Source: Parvularculaceae bacterium
GTDB taxonomy: Bacteria; Pseudomonadota; Alphaproteobacteria; Caulobacterales; Parvularculaceae
Reading direction: 5' to 3'
Length of the DNA: 54,839 bases
Assembly: GCA_013389105.1 (NCBI GenBank)
Contig: JACADZ010000063.1
Span: 1 to 54,839 of the forward strand
Shown here one piece after another: positions 9,757 to 17,464 of this stretch (position 1 is the first letter of the stretch; each line of letters opens with the position of its first letter). The translations under genes were made by a program, and so were the position numbers. Below the pieces are notes generated by a model. That model did no database searches. It was not told the origin of the DNA and saw only the letters and a list, made by a program, of their open reading frames with translations.

Positions 9757-9923
9757 TGACGGGAGGCGTCTTGCGCTTGCAGAGCGCCGCCGCCACATAT
9801 GCTGCTTGCCGTCCAGGGCGACGCAGCCTCATTCCGGCCGCCGGTTTCAAGCGCCCCGGGAGCGGAAAGGGATCGCCCGGCTTGCCTCGCTAGCGCGTTG
9901 AGTGTTCCTGGAACTGGATCAAG

Positions 9924-11288
9924 ATGACATCGGCTGCAGAACAATTCGCATCGAACCTGTCCTGGGGCTCCTTCGCCAAGGCTGAGGAGCTGAAGAAGCG
10001 GATCCTGTTCACCCTCGGCGCGCTCATCGTTTTCCGCCTCGGCACGTTCATTCCGCTGCCAGGCATCAACCCGGAAGCGTTCGCCCAGGCGTTTCAGAGC
10101 CAGCAGGGCGGCCTCCTCGGCACCCTCAACATCTTCGCGGGGGGCGCGGTCGAGCGCATGGCCATCTTTGCGCTTAACATCATGCCCTACATTTCCGCCT
10201 CCATCATCATGCAACTGATGGCGGCAGTGGTGCCGTCGCTGGAAAAGATCAAGAAGGAAGGCGAGCAGGGGCGTCGCCAGATCAATCAGTATACGCGCTA
10301 CCTGACGGTCTTTCTCGCCACCATGCAGGGCTATTTCATCGCAGTGCAGCTGCAGTCGAACGCCGGCGGCGGCCTCGCTGTCGTCGCCAATCCCGGCCCG
10401 ATCTTCGTCATCACGACCGTCGTCACTCTGGTCGGCGGCGTCATGTTCCTGCTCTGGCTCGGCGAGCAGATTACGTCGCGGGGCATCGGAAACGGCACGT
10501 CGCTCATCATTTTCGCGGGCATCGTGGCGGAGCTTCCGCGCGCGACGGCGGGACTTTTCGCGCTCGGTCGCGGCGCCGGGGCGGGGGGCGCCTCGCTGCC
10601 GGGTCCGATGGTGTTCGTCGTCCTCCTCCTGATGCTCGCACTGACCGCCTTTGTCGTGTTCATGGAGCGGTCGCAACGCAGGATCATCATCCAATATCCG
10701 CGGCGCCAGGTCGGCCAGCGCATGACGCAAGGCGAGAAATCGCACCTGCCGCTGAAGCTCAACACGTCGGGCGTCATTCCGCCGATCTTCGCGTCATCGC
10801 TCTTGCTGCTGCCGGCGACCGCCGCCGGGGCCATCGGAACGGATCAGCCCGATTGGCTGCAGGCTATGCAGGTGTGGCTCGCGCCGCAGCACCCGCTTTA
10901 CCTGACCTTGTACGCGCTCGGCATTTTCGCGTTTTCGTATGTTTACACGTCGGCCGTCTTCAATGTGACCGATGTCGCGGACAACCTGAAGAAGTATGGC
11001 GGGTTCATCCAGGGCTACCGGCCCGGGGCAAGGACGGCTGAGTATCTCGACTACGTGCTCACGCGCCTCACTTTCATCGGCGCCGCCTACCTGACCCTCG
11101 TCTGCATCCTTCCCGAAGTGCTGAAGATGGCAGGCGGCCAGGCGATACCTGTCTATATCGGCGGCACCTCGCTGCTGATTGTCGTGTCGGTCACGCTCGA
11201 CACTGTCGGCCAGATTCAGGGTCACCTGCTCGCGCAGCAATATGAGGGCCTCATCAAAAAGTCGAAGCTCCGCGGCGGGAAGAAATGA
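9924..11288 (+). CDS. secY: Protein translocase subunit SecY
   Basis: The central pore subunit of the Sec translocon in the inner membrane. The 454-residue protein has ten predicted membrane helices and the family landmarks FRLGTFIPLPGINPEAF, the plug-region FNIFAGG-like segment LNIFAGGAVERMAIFALNI, IMPYISASIIMQL, and the cytoplasmic loop INQYTRYLTVFLA. The C-terminus KLRGGKK is basic, as expected. A 167-nt gap separates it from rplO; a weak promoter-like TTGCAG and TATGCT pair (9777-9803) has poor spacing and I do not call it. Its end overlaps adk by 4 nt. Confidence 0.98.
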   Translation: MTSAAEQFASNLSWGSFAKAEELKKRILFTLGALIVFRLGTFIPLPGINPEAFAQAFQSQQGGLLGTLNIFAGGAVERMAIFALNIMPYISASIIMQLMAAVVPSLEKIKKEGEQGRRQINQYTRYLTVFLATMQGYFIAVQLQSNAGGGLAVVANPGPIFVITTVVTLVGGVMFLLWLGEQITSRGIGNGTSLIIFAGIVAELPRATAGLFALGRGAGAGGASLPGPMVFVVLLLMLALTAFVVFMERSQRRIIIQYPRRQVGQRMTQGEKSHLPLKLNTSGVIPPIFASSLLLLPATAAGAIGTDQPDWLQAMQVWLAPQHPLYLTLYALGIFAFSYVYTSAVFNVTDVADNLKKYGGFIQGYRPGARTAEYLDYVLTRLTFIGAAYLTLVCILPEVLKMAGGQAIPVYIGGTSLLIVVSVTLDTVGQIQGHLLAQQYEGLIKKSKLRGGKK

Positions 11289-11905
11289 TCCTGATCCTTC
11301 TGGGGGCGCCCGGCTCAGGCAAGGGCACGCAGGCCAAACGCCTTGTCGCCAGGCACGGCATCCCGCAGCTGTCCACCGGCGACATGCTGCGCGCGGCGGT
11401 GGCGTCCGCATCGCCGCTCGGCAGTAGGGTCAAGTCCATCATGGATCGCGGCGACTTGGTCCCGGACGCTGTCATCGAAGAAATCGTGACGGCGCGGATC
11501 CAGGAATCCGACTGTCGAAACGGCTTCATCCTTGACGGCGCCGTCCGGACTGTCGTGCAGGCCGAAATGATCGACCGTGTGCTGGGAAAACTCGGGCGGG
11601 CCCTCGACGCCGTCGTCCTGCTCGAGGTCGACGAAAACGCGCTGCTCAAACGTCTCGAGACCCGGATTGCTGAGGATCGCAAGGCCGGCCGGCCAGTCCG
11701 GGAAGACGACACGCCCGAAACCTTCCGGAAACGCCAGGATGTCTACCGGGCCCAGACCGCGCCGCTCATCCCCTACTATGAACGCCAGGGGAAGTTGAGG
11801 CGGGTGGACGGGATGGGGACCATCGAAACCGTGGCGGCGAGGATCGACGCCGTCCTTGGTGCGACAAAGAGTGAGACGGCGTCGAAAGGCGGAACGACCG
11901 GTTGA
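11285..11905 (+). CDS. adk: Adenylate kinase, short-lid form with altered FPRT motif
   Basis: Catalyses ATP + AMP to 2 ADP in the cytosol. The P-loop GAPGSGKGTQAKR is at residues 7-19, the AMP-binding motif STGDMLRAAV follows, and the lid is the short type (RPVREDDTPETFRKR) without a zinc finger. The usual GFILDGFPRT reads GFILDGAVRT (residues about 79-88): the arginine is kept but Phe-Pro is replaced by Ala-Val. The 206-residue length includes a C-terminal Lys/Ser/Thr tail. The start overlaps the secY stop (ATGA), as in other alphaproteobacteria where adk lies between secY and rpsM. Confidence 0.95.
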   Translation: MILILLGAPGSGKGTQAKRLVARHGIPQLSTGDMLRAAVASASPLGSRVKSIMDRGDLVPDAVIEEIVTARIQESDCRNGFILDGAVRTVVQAEMIDRVLGKLGRALDAVVLLEVDENALLKRLETRIAEDRKAGRPVREDDTPETFRKRQDVYRAQTAPLIPYYERQGKLRRVDGMGTIETVAARIDAVLGATKSETASKGGTTG

Positions 11906-11962
11906 CGGCGGGCCGGCCGCGGCTTAACACCGCGCTTCCCGCCAAAGGCGTATTGCTCGCAA

Positions 11963-11981
11963 GGCCCTCCTCGGGGAGGCC
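11963..11981 (+). other. Imperfect stem-loop between adk and rpsM
   Basis: The 148-nt gap between adk and rpsM contains GGCCCTCC-TCGG-GGAGGCC, a stem of seven pairs with one bulged C and a four-base loop, followed by the sequence GGGCGGGTTCTGTTT. It could be an attenuator or processing site for the downstream alpha operon, but there is no proper U-tract. I report it only as visible structure. Confidence 0.3.
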
Positions 11982-12053
11982 GGGCGGGTTCTGTTTGCAT
12001 CAGCGGCAGGGCAGGCGCCCGGTCCGGCGGAATAGACGAGAAGGAACAGCTTC

Positions 12054-12437
12054 GTGGCCCGTATTGCAGGCGTGAACATCCCGACCAACAAGCGCGTCAC
12101 TATCGCGCTGCGCTATCTTCATGGCATCGGCCCGACGCTGGCAGACGAAATCTGCAAAAAGGTCGGCATTCCGCCCGAGCGCCGCGTCAACCAGCTTTCC
12201 GACGCCGAAGTTCTGCAGATCCGCGAAGTGATCGACCGCGACTACATGGTCGAGGGGGACCTCCGCCGCGAGATTGCAGTCAACATCAAGCGCCTCATGG
12301 ACATGGGGTGCTATCGCGGCCTCCGGCACCGCAAGGGCCTTCCCGTCCGGGGTCAGCGCACCCATACCAACGCCCGCACGCGCAAAGGCCCGTCGAAGCC
12401 GATCGCAGGGAAAAAGCAGGCGACTGCGAAGAAATAA
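12054..12437 (+). CDS. rpsM: 30S ribosomal protein S13
   Basis: S13 lies in the 30S head and bridges to the 50S subunit and P-site tRNA. The 127-residue protein uses a GTG start preceded by AAGGA with 8-nt spacing. It reads [20 protein letters not shown], with the helix-hairpin [12 protein letters not shown] and the C-terminal [20 protein letters not shown] and TRKG. It is the first gene of the alpha operon (rpsM, rpsK, rpoA, rplQ). An rpsD gene is absent here, as usual in alphaproteobacteria. Confidence 0.98.
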   Translation: MARIAGVNIPTNKRVTIALRYLHGIGPTLADEICKKVGIPPERRVNQLSDAEVLQIREVIDRDYMVEGDLRREIAVNIKRLMDMGCYRGLRHRKGLPVRGQRTHTNARTRKGPSKPIAGKKQATAKK

Positions 12438-12452
12438 TAGGGATACGGATCA

Positions 12453-12884
12453 ATGGCCAAGCAACCCGCAGCCGCCGCCTCCGGCGAAAAGGGCGCAGCA
12501 GCGCCCGCCGCCCGCGTCAAGCGTCGCGAGCGCAAGAACATCACCACCGGCGTCGTCCATGTGAACGCCTCGTTCAACAACACCATGGTGACGATCACCG
12601 ACGAGCAGGGCAACTCGATCGCGTGGTCGTCCGCCGGCGGCATGGGTTTCAAGGGCTCGCGGAAATCGACGCCTTACGCGGCCCAGCTCGCAGCCGAAGA
12701 CGCCGCCAAAAAGGCCATGGAGCATGGCCTTAAGACCGTGAACGTCGAGGTTCGGGGCCCTGGTTCCGGCCGCGAGAGCGCGCTCCGGGCCCTGCAGGCC
12801 GCCGGATTGAGCGTCCTGATGATCCGCGACGTGACGCCGATACCGCATAACGGCTGTCGCCCGCGTAAGCGCCGTCGCGTCTGA
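12453..12884 (+). CDS. rpsK: 30S ribosomal protein S11
   Basis: A platform protein of the 30S subunit near the mRNA exit. The conserved domain starts around residue 27 ([20 protein letters not shown]) and ends [10 protein letters not shown]. The N-terminus has an alanine/proline-rich extension of about 15 residues, giving 143 in all against 129 in E. coli. Motifs [19 protein letters not shown] and [19 protein letters not shown] are intact. Confidence 0.98.
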   Translation: MAKQPAAAASGEKGAAAPAARVKRRERKNITTGVVHVNASFNNTMVTITDEQGNSIAWSSAGGMGFKGSRKSTPYAAQLAAEDAAKKAMEHGLKTVNVEVRGPGSGRESALRALQAAGLSVLMIRDVTPIPHNGCRPRKRRRV

Positions 12885-12948
12885 CGCGGACGCTTTATCC
12901 GAACCCCTGTGGAACGGCGCGGTTCGCGCCAACTGGAGTCCCAAACCC

Positions 12949-13968
12949 GTGATTGAGAAGAACTGGCAAGAACTGATCCGCCCGCAAAAACTCGAAGTCA
13001 CGTCGGGCGTCGATCCGCAGCGCAAGGCGACGATCGTCGCCCAGCCGCTTGAGCGCGGTTTTGGCCTGACGCTGGGGAATGCGCTCCGTCGGATTCTCCT
13101 GTCCTCATTGCAGGGAGCCGCGGCGACCTCGATCCAGATCGACGGCGTCGTGCACGAATTCTCGTCGATTCCCGGCGTGCGCGAGGACGTGACGGACATC
13201 GTCCTCAACATCAAACAGCTCGCCATGCGCATGAACGCCGACGGTCCGAAGCGCCTGACGCTCAAGAAGTCGACGCCGGGTCCTGTGACGGCGGGCGACA
13301 TCGAACCGAATTCGGCTGTCGAGATGCTCGACCGGCATCAGGTGATCTGCCATCTCGACGAAGGCGCCAACCTTCGCATGGAAATCACCGTCCAGACCGG
13401 AAAGGGCTATGTGCCCGCCGATCGCAATCGCCCCGAAGACGCGCCGATCGGCCTTATTCCGGTCGACAGCCTCTACTCGCCGGTGCGACGCGTCGCCTAT
13501 CGGGTCGAGAACACCCGCGAGGGCCAGGTCCTCGACTATGACCGCCTCATCATGGACATCGAGACCAACGGCGCGCTGACGCCGGACGACGCCGCCGCCT
13601 ACGCCGCGCGCATCCTCCAGGACCAGCTTCAGATTTTCGTCAATTTCGACGAGCCGAAGAAGGACCTCGGCGGGGGCGTCCACGAGACGCTTCCGTTCAA
13701 TCCGGCGCTGTTGCGCAAGGTCGACGAGCTCGAGCTGTCGGTGCGTTCCGCCAACTGCCTGAAGAACGACAACATCGTGTACATCGGCGACCTTATCCAG
13801 AAGACGGAGGCCGAGATGCTTCGTACCCCGAACTTCGGCCGCAAGTCGCTGAACGAAATCAAGGAAGTCCTCGCGGGCCTCGGCCTTCATCTCGGCATGG
13901 ACGTGCCGGATTGGCCGCCCGACAACATCGAGGATCTCGCCAAGAAATACGAGGAGCAGATCCGCTAG
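12949..13968 (+). CDS. rpoA: DNA-directed RNA polymerase subunit alpha
   Basis: Scaffold of RNA polymerase assembly and target of activators. It begins at GTG with GGAG 10 nt upstream. The N-terminal dimerisation domain (residues 1-235) includes [24 protein letters not shown] sequence ([17 protein letters not shown]). The C-terminal domain (about 250-325) carries [17 protein letters not shown], which includes the arginine equivalent to E. coli R265 used for UP-element DNA contact, and [14 protein letters not shown]. The 339-residue length is typical of alphaproteobacteria. Confidence 0.98.
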   Translation: MIEKNWQELIRPQKLEVTSGVDPQRKATIVAQPLERGFGLTLGNALRRILLSSLQGAAATSIQIDGVVHEFSSIPGVREDVTDIVLNIKQLAMRMNADGPKRLTLKKSTPGPVTAGDIEPNSAVEMLDRHQVICHLDEGANLRMEITVQTGKGYVPADRNRPEDAPIGLIPVDSLYSPVRRVAYRVENTREGQVLDYDRLIMDIETNGALTPDDAAAYAARILQDQLQIFVNFDEPKKDLGGGVHETLPFNPALLRKVDELELSVRSANCLKNDNIVYIGDLIQKTEAEMLRTPNFGRKSLNEIKEVLAGLGLHLGMDVPDWPPDNIEDLAKKYEEQIR

Positions 13969-14001
13969 GGGCCCTTCCCCGACGGACGAGGAGAAGACGA
14001 G

Positions 14002-14436
14002 ATGCGTCACGGATTTGCGCTGAGAAAGCTCAATCGAACCCACGAGCACCGCAAGGCGCTGTTCGCCAACATGGCGGCGGCGCTCATCAAGCACGAGCAG
14101 ATCACGACGACGCTGCCGAAAGCCAAGGAGTTGCGGCCGATCGTCGAGAAATACGTGACGATGGCCAAGCATGCCTCAAAGGATCCCAAGCGCGCCCTGC
14201 ACCTGCGGCGCCTCGCCGTGTCGCGTCTTCGCGACGAGACGCAGGCGAAGAAGCTCTTCGATACGCTGGGCCCCCGCTACATGGGCCGCGACGGCGGCTA
14301 TGTGCGCATCATGAAGGCGGGCTTCCGCCACGGCGACTCAGCGCCGCTCGCGGTCATTGAATTCGTCGATCGCGACGAGTCGGCCAAGGGCGCCGACTCC
14401 GGCCCGGTCGGAACGGACGAGGGCGACGAGGCGTAG
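14002..14436 (+). CDS. rplQ: 50S ribosomal protein L17
   Basis: L17 sits near the tunnel exit. The 144-residue protein starts [20 protein letters not shown] and has [20 protein letters not shown] and [20 protein letters not shown], which is the family core. The last 20 or so residues form an acidic tail (to GDEA), longer than the E. coli protein. It ends the alpha operon; no classical terminator follows before the peptidase gene. Confidence 0.98.
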   Translation: MRHGFALRKLNRTHEHRKALFANMAAALIKHEQITTTLPKAKELRPIVEKYVTMAKHASKDPKRALHLRRLAVSRLRDETQAKKLFDTLGPRYMGRDGGYVRIMKAGFRHGDSAPLAVIEFVDRDESAKGADSGPVGTDEGDEA

Positions 14437-14457
14437 TTGCCGGCGAACTTTCGCCGT

Positions 14458-14471
14458 GTAACTCGAGTTAC
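14458..14471. promoter_or_regulatory. 14-bp perfect palindrome, possible operator
   Basis: GTAACTCGAGTTAC is a perfect 14-base inverted repeat in the 88-nt gap between rplQ and the C1 peptidase gene. It lies 21 nt after the rplQ stop and 54 nt before the peptidase start. Such a site could be a dimeric regulator target. It is too short and has no loop or T-tract, so it is unlikely to be a terminator. Function is inferred only from position. Confidence 0.3.
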
Positions 14472-14524
14472 GGACGCGGCGCATTGGAACGCCCATGATG
14501 GAGCCTCAATTAAGGAGGCGTCCT

Positions 14525-15370
14525 ATGGCGACCAAGCGGAAGGCCGTGAAAAAGATCAAGCGCTCTGCCGGCAAAAGACCGAGATCCATTGCATATGGGC
14601 GCATACTGAACTGCATCCCGTCGCCCAAGCCTGAAAATGACTGGCAGTTTGAGAACGCGCTCACTGCCGGGCTCTCCAGCGCCGCGGCGCCGCCGCCGGA
14701 AAAGGACCTGCGGACCAATTGGTGGACGATCGGCGACCAATTGGATACTGGCTCTTGTGTCGGCTGGGCCTGCGCGGACTCAGTAATTCGCTGGCATCTC
14801 GTTAAGGCCGGCAAGCTCGCCGCGTCCGACACGGCGCGGCTCTCGACGAGATTTCCGTGGATGGCGGCCAAGGAGACGGACGAGTGGCCGACGCCGCCGA
14901 CGACCTTCATCGAAGCCGAAGGCACAAGCCTGAAGGCGGCGCTCGACGTCGCGCGCAATTACGGCGCCGTCGAGGACAAGATCCTGCCCTTCGGCTCGGG
15001 TCAGTTGTACAAGGGAGAGGCAAAGACGTTTTTCGCGATCGCCGCCCAATTCAAGATCGGCTCGTATTTCAATCTCAAGCGAGACCCCAAGCGCTGGCGG
15101 CAGTGGATCGCTTCCAATGGGCCGATCCTCACGAGGCTCGACGTCGATTCAACCTGGTACGACGCCAGCGAAACGAAAGGGGACCTTAGTGTCTATCGCC
15201 AGCCGTCGCAGCCGGCGGGCCACGCGGTTGCGCTTGTCGGCTACACGCCGACCAGCTTCATCGTGCGTAACAGCTGGGGCACGGGATGGGGCGATAAGGG
15301 CTACGCCTACGCTTCCAATTCCTATGCGGCTGCCGCGTTCACCGAAGCATATGGGATCGTGATGAACTAA
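14525..15370 (+). CDS. Papain-like C1 family cysteine peptidase
   Basis: A predicted cytoplasmic cysteine protease of 281 residues. The catalytic cysteine is in GDQLDTGSCVGWACADS (about residues 73-89, with the oxyanion glutamine before it), the histidine in PAGHAVALVGYTP (about residues 236-248) and the asparagine in VRNSWGTGWGDKGYAYAS. These are the papain triad in order. There is no signal peptide; the N-terminus is strongly basic (about residues 2-20). The ATG at 14525 is chosen because AGGAGG lies 6 nt before it; ATGs at 14495 and 14498 lack this. It follows the ribosomal cluster but has no known link to it. Family function is not established. Confidence 0.85.
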   Translation: MATKRKAVKKIKRSAGKRPRSIAYGRILNCIPSPKPENDWQFENALTAGLSSAAAPPPEKDLRTNWWTIGDQLDTGSCVGWACADSVIRWHLVKAGKLAASDTARLSTRFPWMAAKETDEWPTPPTTFIEAEGTSLKAALDVARNYGAVEDKILPFGSGQLYKGEAKTFFAIAAQFKIGSYFNLKRDPKRWRQWIASNGPILTRLDVDSTWYDASETKGDLSVYRQPSQPAGHAVALVGYTPTSFIVRNSWGTGWGDKGYAYASNSYAAAAFTEAYGIVMN

Positions 15371-15411
15371 CCTGGACGTCAAAGGGCAACGCCGCGAGCG
15401 GCAGGCTCGGT

Positions 15412-15498
15412 TGGTGCGGGCGGGGGGAATCGAACCCCCATGGCCTTTCGGCCGACGGATTTTAAGTCCGTTGCGTCTACCAGTTCCGCCACGTCCGC
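15412..15498 (-). tRNA. tRNA-Leu (anticodon TAA), CCA encoded
   Basis: Read on the minus strand, this gives an 87-nt class II tRNA. It has a leucine-type D arm (TGGCGGAACTGGTAGACGC), an anticodon loop with TAA in ACTTAAAAT, a long variable arm GGCC-GAAA-GGCC, a T arm with GGTTCGATTCC and an encoded CCA end. The acceptor strands GCGGACG and CGCCCGC pair at six of seven positions, leaving an A-C mismatch at position 5:68. It is flanked by the peptidase gene and the MFS gene. Confidence 0.95.
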
Positions 15499-15637
15499 CC
15501 GTTTCATCAGATAAGACAATTGTTCACCGAACCGAAAGGGGTCGGAGCGCAAGGATGGCCGTGCGGCGTCATACTGGCTTGTGCCTCCGCGCGGCGCGCC
15601 CTATGCCGCTGATCTCGCCCCGGTCGTCGCGTTTTCC

Positions 15638-16837
15638 ATGTTCAGAGCCGTATCCGCTCTTGTCTCGCTGCTGGCCGCTGCGGCGATCCTTTTTGCAGGC
15701 AACGGGCTCCAGGGGACGCTTCTCGCCGTCAGGGGCGATCTCGAGGGCTTTTCAACGCCGCTGATCGGCATCCTCATGTCCTGCTATTTCGCAGGGTTCA
15801 TCCTCGGCTGTCGCATCAATCCGACCTTCGTCAAGTCGGTCGGCCACATCCGCACCTTCATCGCGCTTGCATCGATCGCGTCCGCGGTGACGCTCGTACA
15901 TCCGCTCGTCGTCGACGTGGCGGTATGGGGGCTTCTGCGCGCCTGCACGGGTTTTTGTTTCGCCGGCATGATCATGGTGATCGAAAGCTGGATCAACGAG
16001 CGTGCGGAAAACAGCAGTCGCGGCCGCGTGCTCGCCGTCTACCGCCTCATCGACATGTCGGCGACGGTCGGCGGCAATGCGCTCCTCTCGATCGCCAGCC
16101 CGCAGAGCTTCGAGCTGTTCGCGATCGTGTCGATCCTCGTATCGCTGGCGCTCGTGCCGGTGGCGCTGACGCGCGCGCCGGCGCCGAGGCCGATCGAGAC
16201 GGCGCGGCTCAACGTGCCGCGGCTGTTTCAGGTGTCGCCCCTCGCCGCGATCGGCGCGCCGCTAATCGGGCTCGCCAACGCGTCTTTCTGGGCGGTCGGC
16301 CCGGTCTATGTGCAGGCCATGGGCTACGACAAGGATGTCGTCGCCTGGTTCATGAGCGCGGTCGTGGTCGGCGCGGGCGTGATGGTGTTTCCGCTCGGCG
16401 CGATCTCTGACCGGATAGACCGGCGCCATGTCATGATCGGCGCCGCCATTTGCGGATCGGCGGCGGCGCTCGCCCTGGGCGAATTCGGCGGCAAATCGGC
16501 GGCGACGCTGGTCGCGCTGGCCGGGCTGTTTGGCGCTTTCATCATTCCGATGTTCGGCATCGCGGCCGCCCATGCGAACGATCGCGCCGACCGGACCCTC
16601 GCCCTTGAGACCAATGGCGGGCTCCTGCTGCTGCACTCCTGCGGCTCGATCGTCGGCGCGACGGCGGGCGCGGTTGTCATGGCGCAGTTCGGGCCGGGCG
16701 CGCTCTTCCACTACATCGCCATTGTCTACATCGCTTTCGCCGCGGTCTGCCTATACCGGGTGCTGAGGCGGGAGGCGCCCGCCCGTCAGGCGGCGCCAGG
16801 TCTTGCGCATCCGGGACTGACGCCGGACGCGCGCTGA
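15638..16837 (+). CDS. MFS transporter, YcaD-like
   Basis: A polytopic inner-membrane transporter of 399 residues with about twelve hydrophobic helices. The N-terminal pattern LFAGNGLQGTLLAVRGDLEG and FSTPLIGILMSCYFAGFILG is characteristic of the YcaD-type major facilitator group. The cytoplasmic loop motif GAISDRIDRRHVMIG (around residue 250) corresponds to the MFS motif A repeat of the second half. The substrate is unknown. I start at ATG 15638 because the first helix begins immediately; a GTG at 15581 would add 19 residues, and neither start has a strong Shine-Dalgarno. It converges with the DUF3592-like gene, 5 nt away. Confidence 0.85.
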   Translation: MFRAVSALVSLLAAAAILFAGNGLQGTLLAVRGDLEGFSTPLIGILMSCYFAGFILGCRINPTFVKSVGHIRTFIALASIASAVTLVHPLVVDVAVWGLLRACTGFCFAGMIMVIESWINERAENSSRGRVLAVYRLIDMSATVGGNALLSIASPQSFELFAIVSILVSLALVPVALTRAPAPRPIETARLNVPRLFQVSPLAAIGAPLIGLANASFWAVGPVYVQAMGYDKDVVAWFMSAVVVGAGVMVFPLGAISDRIDRRHVMIGAAICGSAAALALGEFGGKSAATLVALAGLFGAFIIPMFGIAAAHANDRADRTLALETNGGLLLLHSCGSIVGATAGAVVMAQFGPGALFHYIAIVYIAFAAVCLYRVLRREAPARQAAPGLAHPGLTPDAR

Positions 16838-16842
16838 AGCGG

Positions 16843-17355
16843 CTACTGCGCGCTTTTCGGCTCCGATGCCGGCTCAGGCGTCGGTTCAACCGCGCCGCCG
16901 CTGCTGCGTAGCAAGACGGTCAGCGTCCTGATGACGCCGCCGAGGCCGAAGAAGACGAGGGCGCCGGCGAACACCGCCGCGCCGCCGAATACGAGGCCGT
17001 GGCCGCCCTGTTTGAGGACTGCGACGTCCGGCGCGTCCGGGTTGACGTAGACGGTGACGCTCTCGCCCGGGCGCAGCTGAGCGGTCGGCGCGTCGTAAAC
17101 GAGTCCGGTCAAAAACCTGACGCGGCGGGATTCATGGCCATGGCCGCCCGCGACATAAGCGTAGCGGATGTCATTGCTGTCCTCGCTGTCCTTGCTGAGA
17201 ACGACGCCTTCGATCGCCGGCCAGGTGAGGCTGTCGCGGGCATGGGCGAAATCCTTCACGGCGACGCCGCCGATCCACAGACCGGCCGCCCCGAGCGCCG
17301 AAAACAGCGCCAGCGCGACCAGGCTCTCTGATGATGCTTTATAACGGCCGGCCAC
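16843..17355 (-). CDS. DUF3592-like membrane protein
   Basis: A 170-residue protein with two hydrophobic segments (about residues 13-33 and 118-145) flanking a mainly beta soluble region. That region contains [38 protein letters not shown] and [21 protein letters not shown], the layout of DUF3592 proteins (WxxxxGxVxxS, YxYxVxG, YxPxxPxxAxL). Function is unknown. The GTG start at 17355 avoids overlap with the divergent uvrC; an upstream in-frame ATG at 17532 would invade uvrC. It ends in a proline/glutamate-rich tail. Confidence 0.7.
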   Translation of the reverse strand: MAGRYKASSESLVALALFSALGAAGLWIGGVAVKDFAHARDSLTWPAIEGVVLSKDSEDSNDIRYAYVAGGHGHESRRVRFLTGLVYDAPTAQLRPGESVTVYVNPDAPDVAVLKQGGHGLVFGGAAVFAGALVFFGLGGVIRTLTVLLRSSGGAVEPTPEPASEPKSAQ

Positions 17356-17464
17356 TCGAACTCCGCCCCTTCGCGCGCCACACGGCGAGGATGGTTCGTC
17401 CCACCGCGCCAAAATCCCTATAGAGTTAACAGCGCGTTCTGAAAGCAAGGTTAAGCGGGTCAAA

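Noticed and set aside
9777..9803. TTGCAG and TATGCT promoter-like pair before secY
   Set aside because: Spacing is 15 nt and the -35 match is poor. The spc operon usually reads through into secY.
17425..17429. TTAAC half-site before uvrC, and similar half-sites at 47827 and 49588
   Set aside because: Single half-sites lack the second TTAA at 7-nt spacing and are frequent by chance.
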